A stretch of DNA of 64,000 nt, taken from positions 186,001-250,000 of the forward strand of contig CANLTE010000005.1 in the NCBI GenBank assembly GCA_947493885.1. Reading direction: 5' to 3'. Of the stretch, positions 27,105-35,957 are shown piece after piece. The notes below the pieces were generated by a model. That model was given only the letters and a program-made list of their open reading frames with translations, was not told the origin of the DNA and did not search any database. Each line of letters begins with the position of its first letter. The first letter of the stretch is position 1. The translations under genes and the position numbers were made by a program. The stretch is from an uncultured Maribacter sp. (GTDB lineage Bacteria; Bacteroidota; Bacteroidia; Flavobacteriales; Flavobacteriaceae).

Positions 27105-27698
27105 ATGAAGAAAATTTTGCTGTTATTTGTATTGGTTCTTACAATCCTTTTTTTGTCCTTTACTTCTGAAAAAACTTATCAAATAGGGCAAATAAAAACT
27201 CCATATGGAGAAATTTTGGTTTGGCTACACAATGAAACCCCAAATCATAAAGCCAGCTTTATTGAATTAGCTCAAAAAGGCTACTGGGATTCATTAACTT
27301 TTAATCGGGTTATTCCAAATTTTGTTGCTCAAGGAGGATGTCCTGACACCCCTGAAGGGTTTACTAATCCTGAGTATTTGTTAGAACCCGAATTCCATGA
27401 AAATCTCAAACATGAGTATGGAGCCTTAGGTGCCGGTAGAGATGACAACCCAAAAAAACTATCTGCTAGGTGTCAATTTTACATTGTTCAAAATAAAGAA
27501 GGTTTACATAGGCTTGATGGCGATTACACCATTTTTGGAAAGGTTATTAAAGGAATGGATGTTGTGGACGAAATTGTTAATGTAAAACGCGATTCTTTAG
27601 ACAACCCAATTACTCCAATAACTTTAGATGTAAATATTATTGAATTAACTTCAAAAGAACTTCAGCAACTAAATTTCGATACATCCAAACACAACTAA
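27105..27698 (+). CDS. Cyclophilin-type peptidylprolyl isomerase, exported
   Basis: Proline cis-trans isomerase of the cyclophilin family, 197 residues, with an N-terminal hydrophobic signal (KKILLLFVLVLTILFLSF) suggesting a periplasmic location. Core motifs are LTFNRVIPNFVAQGGCPDTP (the catalytic FxRVI region and the QGG turn), QFYIVQNKEGLHRLDGDYTI and FGKVIKGMDVVDEI. It stands alone between the glycine-zipper terminator and the aminopeptidase gene. Client proteins are unknown. Confidence 0.93.
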   Translation: MKKILLLFVLVLTILFLSFTSEKTYQIGQIKTPYGEILVWLHNETPNHKASFIELAQKGYWDSLTFNRVIPNFVAQGGCPDTPEGFTNPEYLLEPEFHENLKHEYGALGAGRDDNPKKLSARCQFYIVQNKEGLHRLDGDYTIFGKVIKGMDVVDEIVNVKRDSLDNPITPITLDVNIIELTSKELQQLNFDTSKHN

Positions 27699-27781
27699 AA
27701 AGTATTGGATTTACATAATTTTTATTCAGAGAGTAATAGTTAGGAATTTGTACTTTTACGATTGACTAATTATCGAAAAAA

Positions 27782-29074
27782 ATGAAATACGAGCAAATAA
27801 GCAACTCCTTATTTATAAAAAACCGCAAAAAATTTATGGCTCATATGAAGCCAAAAAGTATTGCAGTTTTTAACTCTAATGATATATATCCTGTAAGTGC
27901 TGATAGCACAATGCCTTTTGAACAACATCGTGACATTTTTTATTTGAGTGGTGCTGATCAAGAAGAGTCTATTTTAATTCTTTTTCCAGACGCCTTAGAC
28001 CAAAACCAGCGCGAAATACTTTTTGTTCGCGAAACTAATGAGCATATTGCCATTTGGGAAGGAGAAAAACTTACTAAGGAGAAAGCTACCAAAGTTTCAG
28101 GTATTAAAACAATTTACTGGGTTAGCGATTTTGAAAAGGTGCTTTTTGACTTAATGACCGAAGCGGATACTGTATATTTTAATACAAACGAGCATTACAG
28201 ACAAGCGGTAGAAACACAAACCAGAGAAGATCGTTTTATTTTAAAATGTAAAAAAGAATATCCAGCTCACAATTGGGCAAAAAGCAACCCTATTTTACAG
28301 GAAATAAGAGGTGTAAAAGAGCCTGAGGAAATTGCCTTAATGCAAAAAGCTTGTGATATTACTGAGAAAGGATTCCGAAGGTTATTAAGTTTTATAAAAC
28401 CCGATGTCTGGGAATATGAAATTGAAGCTGAACTATTGCATGAATTTGTTAGAAACAGATCCAAAGGTTTTGCTTACACACCAATTATTGCATCTGGCTA
28501 TAATGCAAATGTATTGCATTACATTGAAAACAATCAGCAATGTAAAACTGGTGATTTAATTCTCATGGATGTTGCCGCTGAATATGCAAATTATTCAAGC
28601 GATTTAACCCGAACCGTACCTGTAAGTGGAAAATTCACTAAGCGACAAAAAGCTGTTTATGAAGCCGTCTTAAAGGTAAAAAAGGAAGCTACAAATATGC
28701 TTGTGCCTGGAACTATTTGGGCTGAATACCATAAGGAAGTGGGTAAAGTAATGACATCAGAATTATTAGGTCTAGGACTACTTGACAAAGCTGATATTCA
28801 AAATGAAGACAAAAACAAACCTGCATATAAAAAATATTTTATGCACGGCACCAGTCATCATATAGGTTTAGACACTCATGATTATGGGGCTTTAAAAACC
28901 CCAATGAAAGCAAATATGGTTTTTACTGTTGAGCCAGGAATTTATATTCCAGATGAAAAAATGGGTATCCGAATTGAAGATAATGTTGTTATTCAAGAAA
29001 CGGGAGCTCCCTTTAATTTAATGCAAAACATTCCTATTGAGGTTGATGAGATTGAAGATTTAATGCAGCGGTAA
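27782..29074 (+). CDS. pepP: Xaa-Pro aminopeptidase (aminopeptidase P)
   Basis: M24B metallopeptidase of 430 residues that removes N-terminal residues preceding proline. The N-terminal creatinase-like domain includes the family-specific QHRDIFYLSG. The five metal ligands can be traced: aspartates in LILMDVAAEYANY and SSDLTRTVPVSG, the histidine in FMHGTSHHIGLDTHD, and glutamates in FTVEPGIYIPDEK and GIRIEDNVVI. The protein is of full length for the family. Its last 41 bases overlap the end of the convergent brnQ gene. Confidence 0.94.
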   Translation: MKYEQISNSLFIKNRKKFMAHMKPKSIAVFNSNDIYPVSADSTMPFEQHRDIFYLSGADQEESILILFPDALDQNQREILFVRETNEHIAIWEGEKLTKEKATKVSGIKTIYWVSDFEKVLFDLMTEADTVYFNTNEHYRQAVETQTREDRFILKCKKEYPAHNWAKSNPILQEIRGVKEPEEIALMQKACDITEKGFRRLLSFIKPDVWEYEIEAELLHEFVRNRSKGFAYTPIIASGYNANVLHYIENNQQCKTGDLILMDVAAEYANYSSDLTRTVPVSGKFTKRQKAVYEAVLKVKKEATNMLVPGTIWAEYHKEVGKVMTSELLGLGLLDKADIQNEDKNKPAYKKYFMHGTSHHIGLDTHDYGALKTPMKANMVFTVEPGIYIPDEKMGIRIEDNVVIQETGAPFNLMQNIPIEVDEIEDLMQR

Positions 29075-30317
29075 TTATAAAAGCTAAAAAAGCGGGTAGC
29101 ACCCAACCCATGCTATATTTACTTAAAGGAATATAACTCTTTACTGGTTGCGTAATTCCCTCTAGTCCAATGGAATTTAAAAAGTCCGGAACACTAAAAA
29201 TAATAGTAGTAATTACTACTACTCTGAACACTTTTGAAGTTGCAAACTTGTTTGGAAGTATGTTTAAGAGAATAAGTATAATGGTAATTGGATAAATAAA
29301 CATAAGTGCGGGTAGCGCAATTGCAATTATATAGTGAACATCAAATTGCCCCATTATAACTCCCAATAAACAACCTATCATTGCAGTAATATTATATACT
29401 TTTTGAGAATTTCGAAATCTAGATTTTACAAAGTCCGCTGCTCCGGTAACAATTCCCACAGCTGTAGTAAAACAGGCTAAACTTACCAGTACGCTTAAAA
29501 ACATATTTCCAGTATTTCCTAAAGTTTTAAGACTTAACCCTTTAAGCAATTCGGTTCTAGAAACATCTTCCGCAAATTCAGAAAACATAAGAGCTCCCGT
29601 AATAATTAGTCCCGAGTATATTATAAACAATCCAAGTCCTGCCAACCATCCAGATTGCATCACGAGCTTTTTTTTATCCTCATAAGAAATCCCCTTTCTG
29701 CGCAAATCTATTGAGACTAATATTACACCCCCTACAACTACAGAACCAATAGCATCAAAAGTTTGATATCCTTCTAAAATTCCATCAGTAAATGGACTCT
29801 CAAATAAAACGTTGTCAAAAACAAAATCATTAGAAAAGAAGCTTATGCCAATGATAGTAAAAAGTACAAGTACTATAACCGGAGTAAGTATTTTACCAAT
29901 AATACCTAAAATTTTAGATCGGTTTAAAACAAAAATCAAAACCAAAACAAAATAAACAACACTAGTAAGTAATGACGAAGAATTAAAAAAAGGCTGAATA
30001 GCCATTTCATGTGTTACAGAAGCTGTTCTTGGTGATGGTAAACTAATAGATATTATATACACTATAGTAGCATATATTAAGCTAAAATTGGTAGACACCT
30101 TTTTGCCAAAATCAAAAATAGTGCCCTGTAATTTGGCGTGAGCAAGAATGCCAATTATGGGAACAAGTACCGCAGAAATACAAAAGCCCAAAGCTACCAA
30201 CCACCATAATTCACCAGATTTAAAACCCAGCAATGGAGGCAGTATTAAATTTCCAGCACCAAAAAACAAAGAAAAAAGCGCAAAGGCTACAACTAGTGTT
30301 TCTTTTATTTTATGCAT
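29034..30317 (-). CDS. brnQ: Branched-chain amino acid:cation symporter BrnQ
   Basis: LIVCS-family secondary transporter taking up leucine, isoleucine and valine with a cation. The protein (about 427 residues) begins MHKIKETLVVAFALFSLFFG and continues AGNLILPPLLGF, the conserved N-terminal signature, and has about twelve hydrophobic helices. A helix-breaking family motif lies near GVVTGAADFVKSRF-like sequence (read VGIVTGAADFVK). I chose the ATG at 30317 over a GTG four codons upstream. The 3' end overlaps aminopeptidase P by 41 bases, convergent. Confidence 0.93.
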   Translation of the reverse strand: MHKIKETLVVAFALFSLFFGAGNLILPPLLGFKSGELWWLVALGFCISAVLVPIIGILAHAKLQGTIFDFGKKVSTNFSLIYATIVYIISISLPSPRTASVTHEMAIQPFFNSSSLLTSVVYFVLVLIFVLNRSKILGIIGKILTPVIVLVLFTIIGISFFSNDFVFDNVLFESPFTDGILEGYQTFDAIGSVVVGGVILVSIDLRRKGISYEDKKKLVMQSGWLAGLGLFIIYSGLIITGALMFSEFAEDVSRTELLKGLSLKTLGNTGNMFLSVLVSLACFTTAVGIVTGAADFVKSRFRNSQKVYNITAMIGCLLGVIMGQFDVHYIIAIALPALMFIYPITIILILLNILPNKFATSKVFRVVVITTIIFSVPDFLNSIGLEGITQPVKSYIPLSKYSMGWVLPAFLAFIITAALNLQSHQPQ

Positions 30318-30629
30318 TTTTAAAAACACTTTTCATGGTAGTGGAAAGATAATCTTTTTTAGGTTACATAAATTTAATTATTGTTTAACCCTCGTATTGA
30401 TATATAGCACAATCTTTGTTTTAATTTTTTAAACAGCATTTCGTCGAAAAAAATGAATTTCATCGAAAAAATTTGCAAAAAATAGAAGCTGTGCCAATAA
30501 AAGTAAATACTGCTCGTTATCGTCATAAAGCTTTTTATAATTGCTTTTAAAAATCAAAAAAAAATCAAAATTAATATCGCATTTATTAGTGAATAATTAA
30601 CCACAAATGCCCAACTAAAACCTACCAGC
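30318..30629. other. Divergent intergenic region between brnQ and a zinc-ribbon gene
   Basis: About 310 AT-rich bases with no credible gene. It must carry promoters for both flanking genes, but no convincing TTG-N20-TAnnTTTG pair was found on either strand. An imperfect direct repeat, ATTTCGTCGAAAAAA (30438-30452) and ATTTCATCGAAAAAA (30457-30471), spaced 19 bases start to start, could be a regulator-binding site. Nothing else stands out. Confidence 0.5.
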
Positions 30630-30851
30630 ATGAAAAAAGTATTCTGCAATATCTTCGGCCATCACTACACAGTTTCAAAAAAAGTTACTGAACATATTAA
30701 AGAGTATAAATGTTTACATTGCAACAAAGAAGTTACTACCGATGTGAGTGGAAATTTATCTACATTAACTCCTGAGTTAGAAGACATTAACAGAACACTT
30801 GAAAATATATATCAAAAGAGACATGGAGCCCCTGCACAGCAGGTTGCTTAA
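30630..30851 (+). CDS. Small zinc-ribbon-like protein, hypothetical
   Basis: A 73-residue protein with a cysteine/histidine arrangement typical of small zinc ribbons: FCNIFGHHY near the N terminus and KCLHCNKEV at residues about 31-39. The N-terminal part resembles DUF1660-type short proteins, but this is not certain. The second half is helical and polar. It ends directly against the convergent thiL gene (stop codons abut). Function is unknown. Confidence 0.7.
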   Translation: MKKVFCNIFGHHYTVSKKVTEHIKEYKCLHCNKEVTTDVSGNLSTLTPELEDINRTLENIYQKRHGAPAQQVA

Positions 30852-31901
30852 CTATGCTTTGGCAAATGAATTCCAACCCTGAGCGGTTAACGGAATTTTA
30901 GAATTATTCCTGGAAATTAAGAAAGCTCCTTCGTTCTTCTCTGTCGTATGCCCCACAACAGTAAAGTTAGGATTACCCTTGATTTTCGGGAATTCTTTTT
31001 GGTCTATAGTAAAAAGTAATTCGTAATCTTCTCCCCCACTTAACGCAACTAAAGTACTATCCAATTTAAATTCCTCACAACTCGAAATTACTGTAGGATC
31101 CAGTGGAATTTTATCCTCATATAAATTACATCCTACCTCGCTATTTTTACACAAATGTAAAATTTCCGAAGAAAGACCATCGCTAATATCAATCATTGAT
31201 GTAGGTTTAACCTCTAGTTTTTCAAGAAGTTCTACAATATCTTTTCTAGCCTCAGGTTTTAACTGACGCTCAACAATGTACGAATAAGGTTCTAAATCTG
31301 GTTGACTCTTAGGGTTAACTTTAAAAACTTCATTTTCGCGTTCTAAAACTTGCAACCCCATATATGCCCCGCCAAGGTCTCCAGAAACCACCAATAAATC
31401 ATTTGGTTTTGCCCCGCTTCTATAAACTATTTCTTCTTCTTTGGCTTCTCCAAAGGCAGTAACACTAATTAACATTCCTTTTGTTGACGAAGTGGTATCA
31501 CCTCCTACCAAATCCACTTTATATTTATCAGCTGCCAAAGCTATTCCTGCATACAACTCCTCCATTGCTTCCAATGGAAATCTGTTAGAAACTGCGATAG
31601 AAACTGTTATATGAGTGGCTTTTGCATTCATTGCATATACATCAGATAAATTCACCATTACAGCCTTATATCCTAAATGCTTTAATGGTGTGTAACTTAA
31701 ATCAAAATGTACCCCTTCAATCAACAAATCAGTTGTTACAATTGTCTTTTTTGATTGAAAATCCAATACGGCAGCATCATCTCCAACCCCTTTAATGGTT
31801 GATTTATGTGTTATTTTAAAATGCTTGGTTAAATGGTCAATAAGTCCAAATTCACCCAATTGCTCTAACGATGTTTTTTCTTGATTTTTATCTTCTAACA
31901 T
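30852..31901 (-). CDS. thiL: Thiamine-monophosphate kinase
   Basis: Catalyses the last step of thiamine diphosphate synthesis, phosphorylating thiamine monophosphate with ATP. The 349-residue protein follows the AIR synthase-related fold. Motifs are GVGDDAAVLDF and TTDLLIEGVHFDL near the N terminus, NLSDVYAMNAKATH, DLVGGDTTSS, then MIDISDGLSSEILHL and ALSGGEDYELLFTI. These match ThiL rather than the related HypE, PurM or SelD. It seems monocistronic. The -7-like box sits so close to the ATG that the transcript may lack a leader. Confidence 0.95.
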   Translation of the reverse strand: MLEDKNQEKTSLEQLGEFGLIDHLTKHFKITHKSTIKGVGDDAAVLDFQSKKTIVTTDLLIEGVHFDLSYTPLKHLGYKAVMVNLSDVYAMNAKATHITVSIAVSNRFPLEAMEELYAGIALAADKYKVDLVGGDTTSSTKGMLISVTAFGEAKEEEIVYRSGAKPNDLLVVSGDLGGAYMGLQVLERENEVFKVNPKSQPDLEPYSYIVERQLKPEARKDIVELLEKLEVKPTSMIDISDGLSSEILHLCKNSEVGCNLYEDKIPLDPTVISSCEEFKLDSTLVALSGGEDYELLFTIDQKEFPKIKGNPNFTVVGHTTEKNEGAFLISRNNSKIPLTAQGWNSFAKA

Positions 31902-31905
31902 TTTG

Positions 31906-31941
31906 CAAAAGTAGAAATTGTTTTATTTTTTTAATACAAAA
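31906..31941 (-). promoter_or_regulatory. Candidate promoter of thiL
   Basis: On the minus strand, TTTTG (31941-31937), a 23-base spacer and TACTTTTG (31913-31906) fit the Bacteroidota pattern, at the long end of its spacing. The ATG begins 4 bases after the -7 box, which would make the mRNA leaderless. Confidence 0.45.
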
Positions 31942-32056
31942 GCGTCCACTATAAATAAATCTTATCTACATATTCGTTATAATAATGTCAGGAATTATAG
32001 AAAAACCCTACTTATAACCTATATTTGTAAACTGTTTAGAATTAATCCAATTAAAT

Positions 32057-32386
32057 ATGATTAAAGTATCTGAAACTGCGAAAGATAAGGTCATTAGTCT
32101 AATGACAGAGGGAGGCTTTGATGCTTCTTCAGACTATGTTCGCGTTGGTGTTAAAAGCGGAGGATGTAGTGGTTTATCATATGAGTTAGATTTTGATAAA
32201 GAAGCTGGAGAATCTGATAAAGTATTCGAGGATAATAATGTACGTATTATAGTAGATAAAAAGAGTTTTTTATATCTGGTAGGTACGGTTTTAGAATATT
32301 CTGGAGGACTTAACGGAAAAGGATTTGTTTTTAACAATCCTAACGCTCAAAGAACCTGTGGATGTGGTGAAAGTTTTTCGCTCTAA
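32057..32386 (+). CDS. sufA: Iron-sulfur cluster assembly accessory protein (SufA/IscA/ErpA type)
   Basis: A-type carrier protein of 109 residues that accepts Fe-S clusters from SufBCD and delivers them to target enzymes. The three conserved cysteines are present: one in KSGGCSGLSYELDF and two in the C-terminal RTCGCGESFSL. It heads the SUF locus, 60 bases before sufB. A TATATTTG box at 32020-32027 may be the operon -7 element, though no TTG is well placed. Name assigned from context; erpA is possible. Confidence 0.93.
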   Translation: MIKVSETAKDKVISLMTEGGFDASSDYVRVGVKSGGCSGLSYELDFDKEAGESDKVFEDNNVRIIVDKKSFLYLVGTVLEYSGGLNGKGFVFNNPNAQRTCGCGESFSL

Positions 32387-32446
32387 TGATTTGTTTAAAA
32401 TGAAAATATAAATCGGTTGTTTCCTAACAATTGAGATTTAAAGATA

Positions 32447-33892
32447 ATGGCGTATACAGAAGAAGAATTAAAAAAAGAGTTAGAAACCAAAGAATACGAA
32501 TATGGTTTCTATACTGATATAGAATCTGACACTTTTCCGAATGGATTAAGTGAAGAAATTGTTGTTGCTATTTCCAAAAAGAAAGAGGAACCAGAGTGGA
32601 TGACAGAGTGGCGTCTTGAAGCGTATAGAACCTGGGTACAAATGGAAGAGCCTGAATGGGCAAATGTAAATTATGAAAAACCTGATTTTCAAGCCATATC
32701 ATATTACTCCGCTCCAAATAAAAAGCCTAAATACAATAGCTTAGACGAAGTGGATCCAGAGCTATTAGATACATTTAAAAAACTAGGTATTTCTCTTGAT
32801 GAGCAAAAAAAGCTTGCTGGGGTTGCTGTAGATATTGTAATGGATTCTGTTTCTGTGGCAACTACCTTTAAAAAAACGTTAGCAGAAAAAGGTATTATAT
32901 TCTGTTCTATATCAGAAGCTATAAAGGAACACCCTGAATTAGTTAAAAAATACATTGGTTCAATTGTTCCTCAAAAAGACAATTTTTATGCGGCCTTAAA
33001 CTCAGCTGTATTTTCAGATGGTTCTTTTTGCTATATTCCAAAAGGTGTACGTTGCCCAATGGAATTATCTACTTATTTTAGAATTAACCAAGCAGGAACA
33101 GGTCAGTTTGAGCGTACTTTAGTAATTGCAGATGAAGGTAGTTATGTAAGTTACCTAGAAGGTTGTACTGCGCCATCTCGTGATGAAAATCAACTACATG
33201 CAGCTGTTGTAGAATTAATTGCCCTTGATGATGCCGAAATAAAATACTCAACGGTACAAAACTGGTTCCCAGGGAATAAAGAAGGTAAAGGCGGCGTTTT
33301 TAATTTTGTGACCAAAAGAGGTTTATGTGAAAAAAATGCGAAAATTTCTTGGACTCAGGTTGAAACAGGATCTGCGGTTACTTGGAAATATCCTTCATGC
33401 GTTTTAAAAGGAAATAACTCTATCGGTGAGTTTTATTCCATTGCTGTAACGAATAATTTTCAACAAGCGGATACAGGTACGAAAATGATTCACATTGGAA
33501 AAAACACCAAAAGCACAATCATTTCCAAAGGTATTTCTGCGGGAAAATCGCAAAATAGTTATAGAGGTTTAGTACAAGTAAATAGTAAAGCGGAAAATGC
33601 CCGTAACTTTTCGCAATGTGATTCTTTATTGATGGGTAACGAATGTGGAGCACATACTTTTCCTTATATAGAAGCAAAAAATAAATCGGCACAAATAGAG
33701 CACGAGGCCACAACAAGTAAAATTGGTGAGGACCAAATATTCTACTGCAACCAAAGGGGAATTGATACCGAAAAAGCGATTGCACTTATTGTAAATGGTT
33801 TTAGTAAAGAAGTGCTAAACAAACTTCCCATGGAATTTGCTGTAGAAGCTCAAAAATTATTAGAAATTAGTTTAGAAGGTTCAGTAGGATAA
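32447..33892 (+). CDS. sufB: Fe-S cluster scaffold protein SufB
   Basis: Scaffold subunit of the SufBC2D complex on which clusters are built, 481 residues. Signature sequences are [39 protein letters not shown] and the region [19 protein letters not shown], which contains the conserved C-terminal cysteine cluster-building residues; the end shows [20 protein letters not shown]. Length is normal. A short gap of 15 bases separates it from the lipoprotein hydrolase gene that interrupts the usual sufB-sufC order. Confidence 0.96.
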   Translation: MAYTEEELKKELETKEYEYGFYTDIESDTFPNGLSEEIVVAISKKKEEPEWMTEWRLEAYRTWVQMEEPEWANVNYEKPDFQAISYYSAPNKKPKYNSLDEVDPELLDTFKKLGISLDEQKKLAGVAVDIVMDSVSVATTFKKTLAEKGIIFCSISEAIKEHPELVKKYIGSIVPQKDNFYAALNSAVFSDGSFCYIPKGVRCPMELSTYFRINQAGTGQFERTLVIADEGSYVSYLEGCTAPSRDENQLHAAVVELIALDDAEIKYSTVQNWFPGNKEGKGGVFNFVTKRGLCEKNAKISWTQVETGSAVTWKYPSCVLKGNNSIGEFYSIAVTNNFQQADTGTKMIHIGKNTKSTIISKGISAGKSQNSYRGLVQVNSKAENARNFSQCDSLLMGNECGAHTFPYIEAKNKSAQIEHEATTSKIGEDQIFYCNQRGIDTEKAIALIVNGFSKEVLNKLPMEFAVEAQKLLEISLEGSVG

Positions 33893-33907
33893 TTAAAACT
33901 TTTGAAA

Positions 33908-34765
33908 ATGAAAAAAACAATTGTGCTGTTCCTGAGCTTAACTTTTTTTATTGGATGTAAGGAAAATAAAAAAGCAGCTATTAAGGAAGTTGTTGAAAAA
34001 CCAGAAGTTAAATTATACACTTTTGATGGAGGAACTGTGATAGCTAATAATTTAGAGATATTTTCTCAAGACACCACTTATCAAGGTCAATCAAGAGAAT
34101 TTTCAGATGCTTTTTATGTAATTAAGCACCCTAAGGGAAATCTAGTATGGGATACTGGTTTACCAGATGGCCTGGTAGGACTTCCTGAACCTTTCACCTC
34201 TCCAGATGGTAATTTCACAGTCTCACGAAAAGACTCCATGATAACTCAATTAAGAAAAATTGAATTAACTCCTTCTGATATAGATTTCATAGCACTATCA
34301 CATACTCATTTTGATCATACTGGTACTGCTAACGTATTTAGTAAATCTACCTGGTTAGTTCAGGAGAGTGAATATAACTTTGTTACAAGTGAAGAGTCGC
34401 AAAAAACAGATAATTACAAAGCCATTCAAAATTTAACCAAGGTTAAAAAACTTAATGGAGATTTTGATGTTTTTGGTGACAGCACGGTAATTATTAAATC
34501 AATGCCAGGACACACTCCAGGACATCAAGTATTATATATCAATTTACCAGAACATGGTCCTATATTATTATCTGGAGATTTATATCACTTATATGAAAAC
34601 CGTACACACAAAAGAGTTCCTAGTTTTAATTTTGATGTAGCTCAAACTAAAGCGAGTATGGATGCTTTTGAAAAATTTGCAAAAACAAATAATGCTAAAG
34701 TTTACATACAGCATTCGAAAAAAGATTTTAATAAAATGCCTAAGGCACCTGAATATTTAAAGTAG
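33908..34765 (+). CDS. Metallo-beta-lactamase-fold lipoprotein in the suf operon
   Basis: A 285-residue exported hydrolase. The N terminus is a lipoprotein signal with cysteine in TFFIGCKENKK, so it should be anchored to a membrane. The metal-binding motif HTHFDHTG fits the metallo-beta-lactamase HxHxDH site; a further histidine lies in MPGHTPGHQVLY and an aspartate in LSGDLYHL. Overall it resembles the AHL-lactonase-like subgroup. It lies 15 bases after sufB and 6 before sufC and must be cotranscribed with them. I see no known SUF role for such a protein. I start at the ATG at 33908; a TTG two codons upstream is in frame. Confidence 0.88.
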   Translation: MKKTIVLFLSLTFFIGCKENKKAAIKEVVEKPEVKLYTFDGGTVIANNLEIFSQDTTYQGQSREFSDAFYVIKHPKGNLVWDTGLPDGLVGLPEPFTSPDGNFTVSRKDSMITQLRKIELTPSDIDFIALSHTHFDHTGTANVFSKSTWLVQESEYNFVTSEESQKTDNYKAIQNLTKVKKLNGDFDVFGDSTVIIKSMPGHTPGHQVLYINLPEHGPILLSGDLYHLYENRTHKRVPSFNFDVAQTKASMDAFEKFAKTNNAKVYIQHSKKDFNKMPKAPEYLK

Positions 34766-34771
34766 AAGATA

Positions 34772-35512
34772 ATGTTGAAAATTAACAATCTACACGCTAG
34801 AGTAGAAGATAAAGAAATTTTAAAAGGTATTAATTTAGAAGTAAAACCTGGAGAAGTTCATGCTATTATGGGACCCAACGGTTCTGGAAAAAGCACATTG
34901 GCTTCTGTAATTGCAGGTAAAGAAAACTTTGAGGTTACCGAGGGTTCTGTTGAATTGGAGGGTGAAGATTTAGAAGATGTTGCTCCAGAAGAAAGAGCTC
35001 ATAAAGGAGTGTTCTTATCCTTTCAATATCCCGTAGAAATTCCTGGAGTATCTGTAACCAACTTTATGAAAACGGCTATTAACGAATCTCGTAAAGCTAG
35101 AGGTCTGGAAGAAATGCCAGCGAAAGAAATGCTTAAGCTTATTCGTGAAAAATCTGAACTGTTAGAAATAGATCGTAAATTTTTATCGCGCTCTTTAAAC
35201 GAAGGGTTTTCTGGTGGAGAGAAAAAAAGAAATGAAATTTTTCAAATGGCAATGCTAGAACCTAAGGTCGCTATTTTAGATGAAACCGACTCTGGTTTGG
35301 ATATTGATGCACTTCGTATAGTTGCTAACGGCGTAAACAAGTTAAAGAATAAAGACAATGCAGTGGTAGTTATTACGCACTACCAACGATTATTGGAGTA
35401 TATAGTTCCAGATTATGTTCATGTATTACATAATGGGAAAATTATTAAATCTGGTACTAAGGAACTTGCCTTGGAGTTAGAGGAAAAAGGATACGATTGG
35501 CTTAAAAATTAA
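34772..35512 (+). CDS. sufC: Fe-S cluster assembly ATPase SufC
   Basis: ABC-type ATPase of the SufBC2D scaffold complex, 246 residues. Walker A is GPNGSGKST, the signature region is LNEGFSGGEKKRNEI (SGGEKKR), Walker B is KVAILDETDSGLDID, and the switch histidine is in VVITHYQRLLEYI. The sequence has the SufC-specific start MLKINNLHARVEDKEILKG. It is separated from sufB by the lipoprotein hydrolase gene and from sufD by a four-helix-bundle gene. Confidence 0.96.
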   Translation: MLKINNLHARVEDKEILKGINLEVKPGEVHAIMGPNGSGKSTLASVIAGKENFEVTEGSVELEGEDLEDVAPEERAHKGVFLSFQYPVEIPGVSVTNFMKTAINESRKARGLEEMPAKEMLKLIREKSELLEIDRKFLSRSLNEGFSGGEKKRNEIFQMAMLEPKVAILDETDSGLDIDALRIVANGVNKLKNKDNAVVVITHYQRLLEYIVPDYVHVLHNGKIIKSGTKELALELEEKGYDWLKN

Positions 35513-35517
35513 CTTTT

Positions 35518-35951
35518 AAGTCGAAAAATCTAAAGTCAAATGGACAACGTTATTCTTTAATATGTCTACGATAAAATCTTTTGAAGACATAAATGCTTGG
35601 AAAGAAAGTAGGGCTTTTAATAAAGAAATTTACAACGTTACCAATACTGGAGATTTTGAAAAAGACTTTGATTTAAAAAGGCAGATAAGAAGAGCTTCTG
35701 TTTCAATAAGCTCCAATATTGCTGAGGGTTTTGAAAGAAATACAGACAAAGAGTTTATACATTTTTTATATATAGCTAAAGCGTCTGCAGGTGAAGTAAG
35801 GTCTCAATTATATTTAGCATTAGACCTAGGTTATATTGAGAAAAAAGAATTTGGAACATTAAAAGAGCAAATAAAAAATATATCTAAAATGTTAGGTGGC
35901 TTAATTAAATATTTAAAACATTAGACCTTTTAACTTTAGACATTACAACTT
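35518..35951 (+). repeat. Imperfect inverted repeat bracketing the first S23-type gene
   Basis: The left arm at 35518-35536 and the right arm at 35933-35951 are complementary at about 15 of 19 positions; the core CTAAAGT/ACTTTAG is exact. The arms sit just outside the four-helix-bundle gene, between sufC and sufD. Only short linker sequence lies outside them. This suggests the gene plus arms form one inserted unit that could fold at the RNA level. Confidence 0.55.
35562..35924 (+). CDS. Four-helix-bundle protein (S23 / TIGR02436 family), copy 1
   Basis: A 120-residue helical protein of the family first described from intervening sequences in 23S rRNA genes. The hallmark is RRASVSISSNIAEGFER, followed by EFIHFLYIAKASAGEVRSQ and LYLALDLGYI. 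Family members form pentameric four-helix bundles related to Avd of diversity-generating retroelements, but no such element or rRNA gene lies here. It interrupts the sufC-sufD junction on the same strand and is bracketed by an inverted repeat. Function is unknown; a similar protein lies at 39357. Confidence 0.92.
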   Translation: MSTIKSFEDINAWKESRAFNKEIYNVTNTGDFEKDFDLKRQIRRASVSISSNIAEGFERNTDKEFIHFLYIAKASAGEVRSQLYLALDLGYIEKKEFGTLKEQIKNISKMLGGLIKYLKH

Positions 35952-35957
35952 ATAATA

